64,000 bases of DNA. Origin: JALEFZ01 sp038527485. Lineage in GTDB: Bacteria; Bacteroidota; Bacteroidia; J057. The translations under genes were made by a program, and so were the position numbers. The stretch is taken from positions 29,522 to 93,521 of the forward strand of contig JBCBFT010000013.1 in the NCBI GenBank assembly GCA_038527485.1, given 5' to 3'. The notes under the pieces are model-generated. The model had not been told where the DNA came from and made no database searches. It was given only the letters and a program-made list of their open reading frames with translations. Below are positions 10,003 to 18,940 of the stretch, piece after piece. Position 1 is the first letter of the stretch. Every line of letters begins with the position of its first letter.

Positions 10003-10076
10003 CTGAGATTTTGAGATGTGAGAGGCGAGATATTGAGAGCTCAGTATTAGGTTTTTGTCTCGCTTCTCGCCTCTCA
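10003..10076. repeat. Period-7 GAGA/TCTC array forming an inverted repeat in a divergent promoter region
   Basis: GAGA occurs at 10005, 10013, 10020, 10027 and 10035 (steps of 8, 7, 7 and 8). TCTC occurs at 10058, 10065 and 10072 (steps of 7). Within them TGAGAGGCGAGA (10019-10030) and TCTCGCCTCTCA (10065-10076) are a perfect 12-bp inverted repeat separated by 34 bp. It lies between the WYL-dioxygenase and rtcB starts, so it could be an operator or hairpin. The same heptad style recurs at 25757, which also fits a dispersed repeat family. Confidence 0.7.
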
Positions 10077-10170
10077 TGGTCTTTTTGTCAGAAAAATTTA
10101 ACATTTTTCCACAAGTACGCAAAAAGACTGCGCACTCATTTTCTTCCTTTGAATCAGAAACAATGAGACA

Positions 10171-11556
10171 ATGAAAATCACAGGAAAAACATTGGTCGAA
10201 ATGGGGTACCGCCCTGGAAAATGGTTCAAAGAAGCCTTGGCATACGTGAATACGCACGAGCTGTCATCCGACGAGATGCGCCACTACTTGGATACCCAGC
10301 AACCTTTGATCATCGATCCCTACACACAACCCTTGCCTTACTTCAAGAATCTACGTGCAGCGCACGCTTCCGAGCAGGACAATGTCCAAAAAGTCTTCGC
10401 TACGATGGATAAGCTCATGACGACTCCTACGGTAGTGGGAGGTGTAGTGATGCCCGATGCTTGTCCGACAGGGAAAGTAGGAACCATTCCTGTAGGAGGA
10501 GTTGTCGCGGCCAAGAATGCCATCCACCCAGCGATGCATTCTGCTGACGTCTGTTGTTCGGTGATGATGACGTCGCTAGGACATGTAGAGCCTAAGAAAG
10601 TCCTGGATGCAGCCCACGGGATTACACATTTCGGCGGAGGAGGACGCGAGGTGCTGTTTGAATTACCAGCAGGAATGAAAAAGCAGATTCAAGATAACTG
10701 GTTTTTGAACAGCGAACGAAGCCTAAAACTGGCACAAACGCATCTTGGAACACAGGGAGATGGCAATCACTTCTTGTTTGTGGGCCGCTCCGAGCAGACA
10801 GGTGAGACGGTGATGGTGACGCATCACGGAAGTCGAGGATTTGGGGCGAGTCTGTACCGAAAAGGAATGAAGCAAGCGGAGGCATTCCGAAAGTTGTATT
10901 CACCTCAAACGATGGATAAGAATGCGTGGATTCCTTTTGATACAGAGGAAGGAAAGGCATATTGGGAGGCCTTGCAGATCATCCGTGCTTGGACGAAACT
11001 GAATCATGAAGTTCTTCACCAAGCAACAGAGCAAGCGCTCGGCGCAAACGTGACCCAGCGATTCTGGAATGAGCACAACTTTGTGTTCAAGGACGAGCAT
11101 GATGTCTTCTTCCACGCCAAGGGCGCGACGCCTTTAGACGATGCATTCGTCCCAGACTCAGAAGCGGGGCTTCGCTTGATCCCGCTCAACATGAGCGAAC
11201 CTGTGCTAATCGTCCGCGGGGAGACCACCGAAAATAACATGGGCTTCGCTCCACATGGCGCTGGCCGAAACGTCAGCCGATCAGAGCATAAGCGTCAGAA
11301 AGCAGGAAAGTCCGATGAGGAAATCTTTGCGGAAGAGACAGCAGATCTGGATGTGCGCTTCTTCTCTAAGAACATTGATATTTCCGAACTGCCTTCAGCC
11401 TACAAAAATGCCCAGACGGTGCAGGCACAGATGAGGGAATTTGGACTCGGAGAGGTGGTCGATCGTATCTTGCCTTACGGTTGTATCATGGCGGGAGACT
11501 GGGAAAAGGACGCCCCTTGGCGACGTAAAAGGCGAAAAGGTAAGCGTTCTCGCTAA
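10171..11556 (+). CDS. rtcB: RtcB-family RNA 3'-phosphate/2',3'-cyclic phosphate ligase
   Basis: RtcB joins RNA ends carrying a 3'-phosphate or 2',3'-cyclic phosphate to 5'-OH ends, using GTP and Mn2+. The active-site motifs are all visible. Asp126 and Cys129 lie in HSADVCCSV, Asn199 and His200 in GDGNHFL, and THHGSRGFG surrounds His218/219. His362 in HGAGR is the residue guanylylated in the family. At 461 residues it is close to normal length, and it ends in a very basic tail (RRKRRKGKRSR). No rtcA or rtcR is adjacent. The divergent WYL-dioxygenase fusion is the only obvious regulator candidate. A role in RNA repair after endonucleolytic damage is likely; the natural substrate is not shown by the sequence. 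Confidence 0.95.
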   Translation: MKITGKTLVEMGYRPGKWFKEALAYVNTHELSSDEMRHYLDTQQPLIIDPYTQPLPYFKNLRAAHASEQDNVQKVFATMDKLMTTPTVVGGVVMPDACPTGKVGTIPVGGVVAAKNAIHPAMHSADVCCSVMMTSLGHVEPKKVLDAAHGITHFGGGGREVLFELPAGMKKQIQDNWFLNSERSLKLAQTHLGTQGDGNHFLFVGRSEQTGETVMVTHHGSRGFGASLYRKGMKQAEAFRKLYSPQTMDKNAWIPFDTEEGKAYWEALQIIRAWTKLNHEVLHQATEQALGANVTQRFWNEHNFVFKDEHDVFFHAKGATPLDDAFVPDSEAGLRLIPLNMSEPVLIVRGETTENNMGFAPHGAGRNVSRSEHKRQKAGKSDEEIFAEETADLDVRFFSKNIDISELPSAYKNAQTVQAQMREFGLGEVVDRILPYGCIMAGDWEKDAPWRRKRRKGKRSR

Positions 11557-11580
11557 CATATGACAAGCGAAGTCTAAAAG

Positions 11581-11618
11581 CGTAGGGTATCTTTTGATGA
11601 AGGTACCCTCGTTTTTTT
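11581..11618 (+). terminator. Rho-independent terminator of rtcB
   Basis: AGGGTA (11584-11589) pairs with TACCCT (11604-11609), followed by CG and seven T residues (11612-11618). It lies about 25 bp after the rtcB stop. Confidence 0.75.
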
Positions 11619-11762
11619 ATGTGAGATTCCACCTCCACCGCTTTTTTTCATCCTTCCATATTTTGTGTATGATTGTATATGTTTAAACAAGCTACATCAG
11701 CTACTAGTTAAACATATAGGTAATCCTATCTATCTAACTTCTACAAGAAAACAACCCTCCAG

Positions 11763-13373
11763 ATGATGAGATCATTGATTCATTTGTCGCTTGCTGCCCT
11801 CCTGATATTCAGTACGAGTTGTGCAAGTATTTTTAACGCGAGATTTCAAGTGGTGGAGATAACGAAGGGAAGTGCAGATACAGAGCTGTATGTAGATGGA
11901 GAAAAGATCGAAGAAAGTGGAAAAAACGTGACTGCCAGGCTGGAGCGTGATGCCAAGATCCGTCAAATCAGAGCAGAGCGGGAAGGGTACAAACCTGAAT
12001 TTTCTGTTATCGCCCAGCGAAAAATTTCAGGCCTTAGGTTTTTGCCTCTTGCATTTATCCCAATCGTTGGGATTATAGGAACGATAGCCGACGATTCGGA
12101 TACGGGAGTGGCAGCCGCAGCTGGTTCTTTTGTCTTAATTACACCACTCGCTCTCTTAGATGCAGGGACCAAATCACGTAATTATGAACGCACCAACTAT
12201 GTAGAAGCGCCTGAGAGAATGCTCACCTATAGAGGGGAAGATGAGAAGTATCTGTTTTCGCAAGAGATTCAATTTGACCTTAAGCAAGACTCCTTCGAGA
12301 TCTTTGTAAGTACAGAAAAGCAGTACATAGGTTATGCGGATCGTCTCAACTCAGTCATGGTGAATGACGAAGAGATTTCTATCGAGAATACCATTTTTAC
12401 AGATGCTATCAATGGACTTCTGTACGAGACAGACTTTATGGATACCACACAGACCATTCTCAAGCAAAAATCCAATACCAGTTATCTCAATGCTCAGATT
12501 CTCAGTATTAGGAATTATAAACTCACAATTCCTGGATTGTATGGTGCGGGCTATTATATCTCCAAGGTAAACGTCAACTGGGAGGTAACCAATATTTATG
12601 GCAAAACGATTTATGAGAAGACCTCAAGAGGCGTTTCAGGGGAATTTAGTGGGACCATTCCAGAAGAGTTTGATGCGGTGAAGTATTCGATCAAGGATGC
12701 CATTGAAAGTTCGTTGCTGGATTTCTTTCAGGAAGAAGAGGTCAAAGAGATACTAAAGAAAGACCAAGAGGAGAAGGAAAATCTCGATCCGATCACCTTA
12801 AACCCTACGGTGAATACGCCAAAATCTCTTGAAGATGCGCAAGCTGCTACTGTGACCATCAAAGTAGACGATGGACATGGCTCTGGCTTTTTTGTGACGG
12901 ACGATGGGTTTGTGCTGACCAACTATCATGTGGTCGCTACGACAGAAGATACATTGACGATCCTGACCTTAGATGGGGAATCTTTTGAAGGAGTTTTGAT
13001 ACGTAAAGACGAGGCAAACGATCTCGCGCTCATCAAGGTAGATGCAGAACCCAAAGTAGCATTTGGATTTCCCAACGAAAAGAACTTTGAGGTGGGCAAT
13101 AACATTTTCACCATCGGGACACCCACATCCATTGAGCTAGGGCAAACCCTCTCACGTGGGATCATCTCTGGGGAGCGGAAAGCTGGGGAGAGTGAACTGA
13201 TTCAGACAGATGCGAGCATCAACTTTGGCAATAGCGGAGGCCCGATCGTCAGCGAAAAAGGAGAACTGGTGGGAATCATCAACTCTAAATTAGTGGGACT
13301 AGGGGTAGAGGGAATCGCCTTTGGGTCGCCTGCTTACCGATTGAAAGAATATCTCAATCTCCTTGTGGAGTAG
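11763..13373 (+). CDS. Lipoprotein trypsin-like serine protease with PEGA-like N-terminal domain (paralogue 1 of 3)
   Basis: The protein has 536 residues. A lipoprotein signal with lipobox STSCAS points to an envelope lipoprotein. Residues about 30-80 (LYVDGEKI, AEREGYKPEF) resemble a PEGA-type domain and are followed by a Gly/Ala-rich hydrophobic stretch near 95-140. A middle domain shared by all three paralogues includes IFTDAINGLLYETDF and SNTSYLNAQIL. The C-terminal S1C-type (HtrA/Deg-like) domain has His389 (TNYHVV), Asp420 (NDLALIKV) and Ser491 (GNSGGP). There is no PDZ domain; the protein ends after the protease fold. All catalytic residues are kept, so it should be active. It is the first of three tandem copies with about 120-190 bp between them. 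The substrate is unknown. Confidence 0.9.
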   Translation: MMRSLIHLSLAALLIFSTSCASIFNARFQVVEITKGSADTELYVDGEKIEESGKNVTARLERDAKIRQIRAEREGYKPEFSVIAQRKISGLRFLPLAFIPIVGIIGTIADDSDTGVAAAAGSFVLITPLALLDAGTKSRNYERTNYVEAPERMLTYRGEDEKYLFSQEIQFDLKQDSFEIFVSTEKQYIGYADRLNSVMVNDEEISIENTIFTDAINGLLYETDFMDTTQTILKQKSNTSYLNAQILSIRNYKLTIPGLYGAGYYISKVNVNWEVTNIYGKTIYEKTSRGVSGEFSGTIPEEFDAVKYSIKDAIESSLLDFFQEEEVKEILKKDQEEKENLDPITLNPTVNTPKSLEDAQAATVTIKVDDGHGSGFFVTDDGFVLTNYHVVATTEDTLTILTLDGESFEGVLIRKDEANDLALIKVDAEPKVAFGFPNEKNFEVGNNIFTIGTPTSIELGQTLSRGIISGERKAGESELIQTDASINFGNSGGPIVSEKGELVGIINSKLVGLGVEGIAFGSPAYRLKEYLNLLVE

Positions 13374-13535
13374 GAAGAAGCAGATACCTGTGCTAACTAA
13401 AGCGCTGTACATACGTATTTACCAAGGACTGAAGGATTCCTAAGGATTCCAAAGTATTGATATTTTTAGTATTCCACCGATCATTTCTCAACGATGAAAC
13501 ACATGTATCAAACAACGCCCCCAATTTGCGTACCT

Positions 13536-14774
13536 ATGATAAAATTGCTTTCTTTTTTCCTACTCACCTTATCCGTCCTTGTTCCTTCCATCCTCCCAGC
13601 ACAAAATCTGGGAATACCAAGTAAGCAAGAGGACCAAAAATATCTAGTTTATAAGCCTGAGCAGGAAGAACTACCCGCCTCCAAGATGAAGATCCTTTTC
13701 ATCAGCAAGAAAAACTACGAGCGAAATCAGACGAGGAACTCTCGCGACATCTCACCCGATGAAGGAGCCATGGACTTGGTAAACTATGATTTTGGAGGGA
13801 GTGTACGCAAGCTGTTACGAAAGGCGGGATATACAGACTCTACGCGCAAGATCCTGAGACAGAATGGGAATACCTGTTATCTGGATTCTGAGATCAAAAA
13901 TATCAAGGTATACATGGTCGCCAAGAGTCCGAGTCCCTACAGTACACCTTTGTTTTTTGTTGCGGATTTTGAAGTAGAATGGAAAATCAAAACGATTTAT
14001 GGAGAGTTGCTGTATGCGCATCAATACCAGGCGGAGACAAAGGAACTGAGGACAGAGGATTATGACAAAGATGAGATCATGACAGAGACATTGGCTGAGG
14101 GCTTAAAAGCCTCCATGGTCAAGATGATGCAAGATGAAGGCACTATAGAAGCCCTCAAAAAACAAGAACCAAGTACAGATAGTCTTTCCCAACTCACCCT
14201 CGCTGCTCCTGGTAGTAGTCCGAGTTCTCCTGCTGAGGCGCAGCAAGCGACTGTGACAGTCAAGGTCGGAGATGGACACGGCAGTGGATTTTTTGTAAGT
14301 CAGGATGGGTATATATTGACAAACTATCATGTTGTTGTCAATCAGAAGGAGAATTTGGAGATCCTGACAGGGGAGGGAGAAACCTACAAAGCTACCTTCG
14401 TAAGAAGTGATCAAGAGAATGACTTAGCCCTACTCAAAGTCGAAGCTGAGCCAGCATTTGCCTTTTCACTTCCTTCTGAAAAAAACTACAGCTTGGGCAA
14501 CAGTATCTTTGCCATCGGTACGCCTAAGTCGATCGAGCTGGGCCAGACACTTTCGCGCGGAATCGTCTCTGGCGAGCGCAAAGTAGGGGAAAATAAGCTC
14601 CTCCAAATCGATGCCAGCATCAACTCTGGCAATAGTGGAGGACCCATCATCTCCTCTGACGGCCAGCTCGTAGGAATAGTCAACTCCAAGTTGATTGGAT
14701 TAGGTATAGAAGGTATTGCTTTCGGGACACCTGCCTATAAGCTAATGGAGTTCTTAAAGATAGAGTTAGAATAA
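13536..14774 (+). CDS. Secreted trypsin-like serine protease (paralogue 2 of 3)
   Basis: This is the shortest of the three paralogues. I start at 13536 because MIKLLSFFLLTLSVL begins a normal signal peptide ending near ILPAQ; an in-frame ATG at 13494 would add 14 residues. Unlike its neighbours it lacks the lipobox Cys and the PEGA-like domain. It keeps the shared middle domain (RKILRQNGNTCYLDSEI) and the S1C-type protease. The triad is His in TNYHVV, Asp in ENDLALLKV and Ser in GNSGGP. The linker (TLAAPGSSPSSPAEAQQ) is Pro/Ser-rich. Predicted to be periplasmic or exported. It probably arose by tandem duplication of the preceding gene, followed by loss of the N-terminal region, or the reverse. 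Confidence 0.88.
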   Translation: MIKLLSFFLLTLSVLVPSILPAQNLGIPSKQEDQKYLVYKPEQEELPASKMKILFISKKNYERNQTRNSRDISPDEGAMDLVNYDFGGSVRKLLRKAGYTDSTRKILRQNGNTCYLDSEIKNIKVYMVAKSPSPYSTPLFFVADFEVEWKIKTIYGELLYAHQYQAETKELRTEDYDKDEIMTETLAEGLKASMVKMMQDEGTIEALKKQEPSTDSLSQLTLAAPGSSPSSPAEAQQATVTVKVGDGHGSGFFVSQDGYILTNYHVVVNQKENLEILTGEGETYKATFVRSDQENDLALLKVEAEPAFAFSLPSEKNYSLGNSIFAIGTPKSIELGQTLSRGIVSGERKVGENKLLQIDASINSGNSGGPIISSDGQLVGIVNSKLIGLGIEGIAFGTPAYKLMEFLKIELE

Positions 14775-14795
14775 AATCAAACGTTTGAAAAGAGG

Positions 14796-14835
14796 ACCTG
14801 CTTCATTTTATACACGAAATGAAGCAGGTTTTTAC
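14796..14835 (+). terminator. Strong Rho-independent terminator after protease paralogue 2
   Basis: ACCTGCTTCATTT (14796-14808) and AAATGAAGCAGGT (14817-14829) form a perfect 13-bp stem with an 8-nt loop, followed by TTTTTAC. It separates the second and third protease genes, so the third needs its own promoter. Confidence 0.9.
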
Positions 14836-14962
14836 TTTTCTATTACATATTTAATAGAAGAAATGGGCAGGAATTTGACATGAAAATTGTTCAGCCTGTA
14901 TGTATTTAATAGATTTACATAGCGAAAAATTTTACAGCATTCCATTACAACACATCACGATA

Positions 14963-16576
14963 ATGAAAGTCTATCTTAACCTCCTTCTCATCCTCTCCTT
15001 TTCTTTTTCTGGTTGTGCTTCCGTTTTCAACAAGTATTATCAGTTTGTCTCTGTGGCTGATCCAGGCGAGGGCCAACTTGAGGTAAGAGTGTATGTGGAT
15101 GGAGATCAAGTAAAATCAGGTAAAAAAGTAGCTGTAGTTCGAGATGGACGTGCCCATCAACTCAGAGTTGAGCGTGAGGGGTACAAGCCCGCTTACAAGG
15201 TGTTCATGCAGACCAAGCGATCTTTTCTGCGATTTTCGCCTTTGATTTTTACAGGTGTGGCTGCGGCAGCAGGAGTTGTGGCAGGAGAGGGAGAGTTCCG
15301 CAATCAAGCTTATAGTGTCTCGTCTGTCAGCCTAGGGATCGTCTTGGGGTCTGCTTTGGTAGATGGAGGACCCAAAGCCTATAATTTTAAAGATGAAATC
15401 GATGCGGAGCTACCTTCGATAGCGTTAGTAGAAAGACAGTATGACCAGAAATATCTGTATACACAGGCGGTTTCTTTAGAGCTTCAAGAGGATTCGTTGA
15501 GACTGAGTTCGGCTACTTTTGACGAATTTAGGAATGACCGACTCCCACTAGGGGGGCGAAGGTTGGGAAATAAGGAAGAAATCAAGGTTGACAACACAAT
15601 TTTTGCAGGTGCTGTCAGTACCTTTCTAGACAATGCAGGTTTTACGGATTCGAGTGAAAGTGTCCTGAAGGCACAATACAATACGCAGTATCTTAATGCC
15701 AAAATTTCCAATCTCGCACTCATAGGATTAGGACGTACCAAGCGTAAGCCTTTGGCGATTGCCTCAAAAGTCCGTGTGGAATGGGAATTACTAGATGTAT
15801 ATGGAAATGTTAAATACAGAGAGACAAATGAGTCCCAATCAGGGGAATTCAGTATAGAACGTTTCGGGATTGAAGCTGCTGTGGATAAGAGTATCAAAGA
15901 CGCCGTCGAGTACTCTGTTTTGAAACTCCTCAAAAAGGAAGCCTTCCGTCAACTGATCCAACGGGATGGAGCCAACGCTAAAGAGTATGAGCTATTGGGA
16001 TTGAACAAGCCTACTGTTTTGACTTCAGATGTAGAATCAGCTCTCAAAGCTTCTGCAACTATCAAGGTCAAGGATGGACATGGCAGTGGCTTTTTTATCT
16101 CTCAAGATGGATTTGTCATTACAAATTTCCATGTGATTGCAGGCAAAGATGAAGTTACAGTGGTAGACAACCAAGGGCGTTCCTACACGGCTGCGATCAT
16201 TCGTGAAGATGAGATACACGACTTGGCACTGCTCAAGGTAAATGCACAGGTACCCTACGCCTTTGGGTTACCTCTTGACAAGGACTATGAGCCTGGAGAT
16301 ATCATCTTTGCGATAGGGACCCCTACTTCAGCAGACTTTAATCAGACTTTGACCAAGGGTATCATCTCTAGCCTTCGGACGATTGAGGAAAGCGAGATGT
16401 TGCAAACCGATGCGAGTATCAATCCAGGCAATAGTGGAGGGCCACTAACGACTGAGGATGGGCAGCTGATTGGTGTCGTCAACTCAAAGTTGATGGGATT
16501 CGGTGTAGAAGGTATCGCCTTTGCGATCCCTGCCTATAAGATCCGAACGTATCTTTCACTCTATTACTTGGACTAG
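14963..16576 (+). CDS. Lipoprotein trypsin-like serine protease with PEGA-like N-terminal domain (paralogue 3 of 3)
   Basis: I start at 14963 because MKVYLNLLLILSFSFSGCAS is a canonical lipoprotein signal; an upstream in-frame start at 14900 would bury it. From here the protein has 537 residues and is colinear with paralogue 1. It has a PEGA-like region (VRVYVDGDQV, EREGYKPAYKV), a hydrophobic Gly/Ala stretch, the shared middle domain (IFAGAVSTFLDNAGF, YNTQYLNAKI) and a protease domain. The triad is His390 (TNFHVI), Asp420 (HDLALLKV) and Ser491 (GNSGGP). It is predicted to be an active, membrane-anchored envelope protease with no PDZ domain. It ends 40 bp from the convergent lipoprotein gene. 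Confidence 0.9.
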   Translation: MKVYLNLLLILSFSFSGCASVFNKYYQFVSVADPGEGQLEVRVYVDGDQVKSGKKVAVVRDGRAHQLRVEREGYKPAYKVFMQTKRSFLRFSPLIFTGVAAAAGVVAGEGEFRNQAYSVSSVSLGIVLGSALVDGGPKAYNFKDEIDAELPSIALVERQYDQKYLYTQAVSLELQEDSLRLSSATFDEFRNDRLPLGGRRLGNKEEIKVDNTIFAGAVSTFLDNAGFTDSSESVLKAQYNTQYLNAKISNLALIGLGRTKRKPLAIASKVRVEWELLDVYGNVKYRETNESQSGEFSIERFGIEAAVDKSIKDAVEYSVLKLLKKEAFRQLIQRDGANAKEYELLGLNKPTVLTSDVESALKASATIKVKDGHGSGFFISQDGFVITNFHVIAGKDEVTVVDNQGRSYTAAIIREDEIHDLALLKVNAQVPYAFGLPLDKDYEPGDIIFAIGTPTSADFNQTLTKGIISSLRTIEESEMLQTDASINPGNSGGPLTTEDGQLIGVVNSKLMGFGVEGIAFAIPAYKIRTYLSLYYLD

Positions 16577-16597
16577 TCATAAGGTTGGGAGAATAAC

Positions 16598-16638
16598 AGG
16601 AAGTATGGACTGACGCCTAATCAATCGTGATACTTCCT
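16598..16638. terminator. Inverted repeat between convergent genes
   Basis: AGGAAGTAT (16598-16606) and ATACTTCCT (16630-16638) form a perfect 9-bp stem around a 23-nt loop between two convergent genes. The right arm overlaps the 3' end of the minus-strand lipoprotein gene. A shared terminator is plausible, but neither side has a long T run. Confidence 0.4.
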
Positions 16639-17408
16639 TTGATGGGATCATCGAATGCACCTGGAAGCTCAAGTTCACAGAATAATAAAATGATATCTCC
16701 TGTGTCCTCCTCATAGACATCTATGGTTGCACCTGCGAGTGCCTTAACTGCAGGATCGGAAGATTGTGGATCTACACGCAAATCTATGAAGACTTGATTA
16801 GAAGAGTCTAATTCAAAACGCTCTGCCACTGTCTCATACTGCCCAACAACGGGCTCCTCGGTAAAGTATATACGCAGTAGGCTATTAGATACCGCAATGC
16901 TGTATTGAAAAGTAAAATTTTGGAATATGCTAATACCTCTAACGCCATAATCGGTACCATTCCAAGTAATGGTATTTTCTTTGAGGATGCAAGGAGGTTG
17001 TACAGTGATCTGTTCTGCGACGGTATATGATACAGGTTCGGAGAGAGAGACTCCGTACCTATTCTCTGCATAAGCTCTTAGGATATAGGTCTTACCTGGC
17101 TCCAGGAAGCCTTCCCTATTGAGATAGTTCGCTGTGAAGATACCCGCCGTATCCATTTGGGTTTCAGAAAGAGGAGCAAGAGGATCCTCGATAGTTGGCG
17201 TCTCATTCTCCCTATATACAAATCCTACCTGTCTCACATTGTCGACACCTTCTTCCAATACCTCTATTTCGATTCGTGTGCTATCTACAGAAAAGCCCTC
17301 TACCTTGCGAATTGCCACCTTGGGTAGTGGGTCTGAAAAATCTTCGAACATTGGAGAGGTACAACCTGAAATGAGGAGAATAATCCAGAAATAGATACAA
17401 TTTTTCAT
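16617..17408 (-). CDS. Lipoprotein with Fn3-like domain, second cassette copy
   Basis: This 263-residue protein has a lipobox at Cys16 (LLISGCTSPMF). The mature N-terminus GCTSPMF closely matches SCTPPMF in the lipoprotein at 18141-18905. Residues about 30-130 look like a fibronectin-III-type sandwich (VGFVYRENETPTI, EPGKTYILRAYAENRYG). That pattern is common in Bacteroidota surface lipoproteins. I do not recognise the C-terminal half. It is the last gene of a four-gene minus-strand run of barrel, lipoprotein, barrel, lipoprotein. An outer-membrane complex with the adjacent barrel is inferred from this repeated pairing only. Confidence 0.8.
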   Translation of the reverse strand: MKNCIYFWIILLISGCTSPMFEDFSDPLPKVAIRKVEGFSVDSTRIEIEVLEEGVDNVRQVGFVYRENETPTIEDPLAPLSETQMDTAGIFTANYLNREGFLEPGKTYILRAYAENRYGVSLSEPVSYTVAEQITVQPPCILKENTITWNGTDYGVRGISIFQNFTFQYSIAVSNSLLRIYFTEEPVVGQYETVAERFELDSSNQVFIDLRVDPQSSDPAVKALAGATIDVYEEDTGDIILLFCELELPGAFDDPIKGSITID

Positions 17409-17468
17409 AGCTGATAATGAATAAAGAATAGCTTGAAGGTATTCAGGTACATATAGGTAGATATATAA

Positions 17469-18101
17469 TCAATTTTCTGGTTGCAGGACATATAAGGACA
17501 GTGAGACAAAGGGCTTCCAATAGCTTGTATAACCTGCATTATCGGCGGATACCTCTTCAAATATATTATGGACAATGACGAAGTTTCTGCCTAATCCCGC
17601 ATTGAGCCATATACTTTCCTGCAACATTTTCAGAGAAAGGCCTAGCTTGATACCCGTTTCTATACCACTAAATTCTTCGCCTCTTCTCGAACCTCTCGTA
17701 AATCCTTGGACGTCAGCTTCTCCACCGATTATTTTAGCTTCTATCCCCCAATAAGGAGATATGGGACCTGTAAATGTCAGAGGCAGCAGACCGAACTCTC
17801 CAAAAGCGCCAAGTGTAACGTGACGATACGAGTAGATAACAGCATTTGGGACATTAGATCTTAGGACAGGAAATGTCTCTTGGGAAGGCTCCATAAGCGT
17901 CAGCCCCAGCGATATGCCCACGCGATCTCCCCATCCTAGGTTACGTTTGGACAGGCTGATCTCATATCCAGTAGCTCCTTGGAAGTAGTACTCATAGTAT
18001 CCTGACCATCGAGGTTGGAAGATCTCAAGACCTCCCTGACCTATGACTAACATCGGAAGTTGCAGCAAGATGAGGAGAATAAAGTAGTATATATTTTTCA
18101 T
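17469..18101 (-). CDS. Predicted outer-membrane beta-barrel protein, second cassette copy
   Basis: The start is placed at 18101, where MKNIYYFILLILLQ begins a good signal peptide ending near IGQGG; 18125 is possible but adds a poor N-terminus. The mature protein, about 190 residues, has alternating beta-strand patterns (YEYYFQGATGYEISL, GISLGLTL) and ends in hydrophobic strands (FVSLSLYVL), as small outer-membrane barrels do. It shares the N-terminal signature WSGY and an LYxGLGRNF-like segment (WLNAGLGRNFVIV) with the barrel at 18941-19588. No family name can be given. It lies between the two lipoprotein genes of the cassette. Confidence 0.72.
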   Translation of the reverse strand: MKNIYYFILLILLQLPMLVIGQGGLEIFQPRWSGYYEYYFQGATGYEISLSKRNLGWGDRVGISLGLTLMEPSQETFPVLRSNVPNAVIYSYRHVTLGAFGEFGLLPLTFTGPISPYWGIEAKIIGGEADVQGFTRGSRRGEEFSGIETGIKLGLSLKMLQESIWLNAGLGRNFVIVHNIFEEVSADNAGYTSYWKPFVSLSLYVLQPEN

Positions 18102-18140
18102 GAATGTACAGGGATCAAACGTCATTTCATTTTTAAAGGA

Positions 18141-18905
18141 CTAGGGTAAGGTAAATCGACCTGTTTCTCTAGGGGTATAGTTCATAAAACTCAAATCGCA
18201 GAAAGTCATTTCAAGTTGATTATTTACAGGATTTCTCTGGATATATACTTCCTGTCCTGACTCGACCTTTCGCTCCAATCCCCCATTGACAAAATAAATA
18301 TGTATCTCATCATCTGTGAGACTCAATCTTTCATCTGTCGTATATATCCTAGGTTTAGGAGAATTTAGGAGAAATATGTAGTATCGAAAGATGGCTCTTT
18401 TGGGGATCAAGACAAAAGAGTTGTAAGATGATCCTGAGGTTTCTTCTAGCCTACTTATTTCAAACTCTCTATTATCAAAAAAGGTGATACTCTCTTGAGG
18501 AGGGCTACAGGGAATATCAAAGCTCACAAAGCTAGGAGAACGAAAGAGGAAACTCGGAGTAATAAAAAAACCGTAGGGGGTGGTAACGACTGCTTTGACT
18601 TGATAGTCTTCTTCATAAAATAGATTACTTACATCTAGTTCAAATTCTTGCGTATTGCTATCAAGCTTGGCTTCGAGTATCCCATCCTGAATGGAAGGTT
18701 CTCCCTCATCGGAGAGGACAAAGCCCAACTCCTCTATGTTCTTCGTACTTCCTGTCAGTTTTCCTCTGATTCGTACGCTGGCATCTTGAATAGAATCTAC
18801 AGAGAGGACCTCTACCTCGGGGATGAGCTCACTTGGACGCTGAAACATCGGTGGGGTACAACTACCGATCCATCCTAGTACTCCTATCCATAACATCAGC
18901 TTCAT
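18141..18905 (-). CDS. Lipoprotein with Fn3-like domain, first cassette copy
   Basis: The start at 18905 gives a lipoprotein signal with Cys at residue 16 (GWIGSCTPPMF), matching its paralogue exactly in length. An ATG at 18938, only 2 bp after the upstream barrel gene, is an alternative. Shared features with the 16617-17408 product are the mature N-terminus CTPPMF, VDSIQDASVRI against VDSTRIEIEV, and LGFVLSDEGEPSI against VGFVYRENETPTI. The last 100 residues contain no motif I recognise. Probably tethered to the inner leaflet of the outer membrane or surface-exposed; the function is unknown. Confidence 0.78.
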   Translation of the reverse strand: MKLMLWIGVLGWIGSCTPPMFQRPSELIPEVEVLSVDSIQDASVRIRGKLTGSTKNIEELGFVLSDEGEPSIQDGILEAKLDSNTQEFELDVSNLFYEEDYQVKAVVTTPYGFFITPSFLFRSPSFVSFDIPCSPPQESITFFDNREFEISRLEETSGSSYNSFVLIPKRAIFRYYIFLLNSPKPRIYTTDERLSLTDDEIHIYFVNGGLERKVESGQEVYIQRNPVNNQLEMTFCDLSFMNYTPRETGRFTLP

Positions 18906-18940
18906 ACTGATAGGTATATAAGTTATGTATTTTTCCATGG

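Noticed and set aside
10003..10076. Possible CRISPR-like array
   Set aside because: The repeat unit is only four bases in a 7-bp period, far too short, with no spacers or cas genes.
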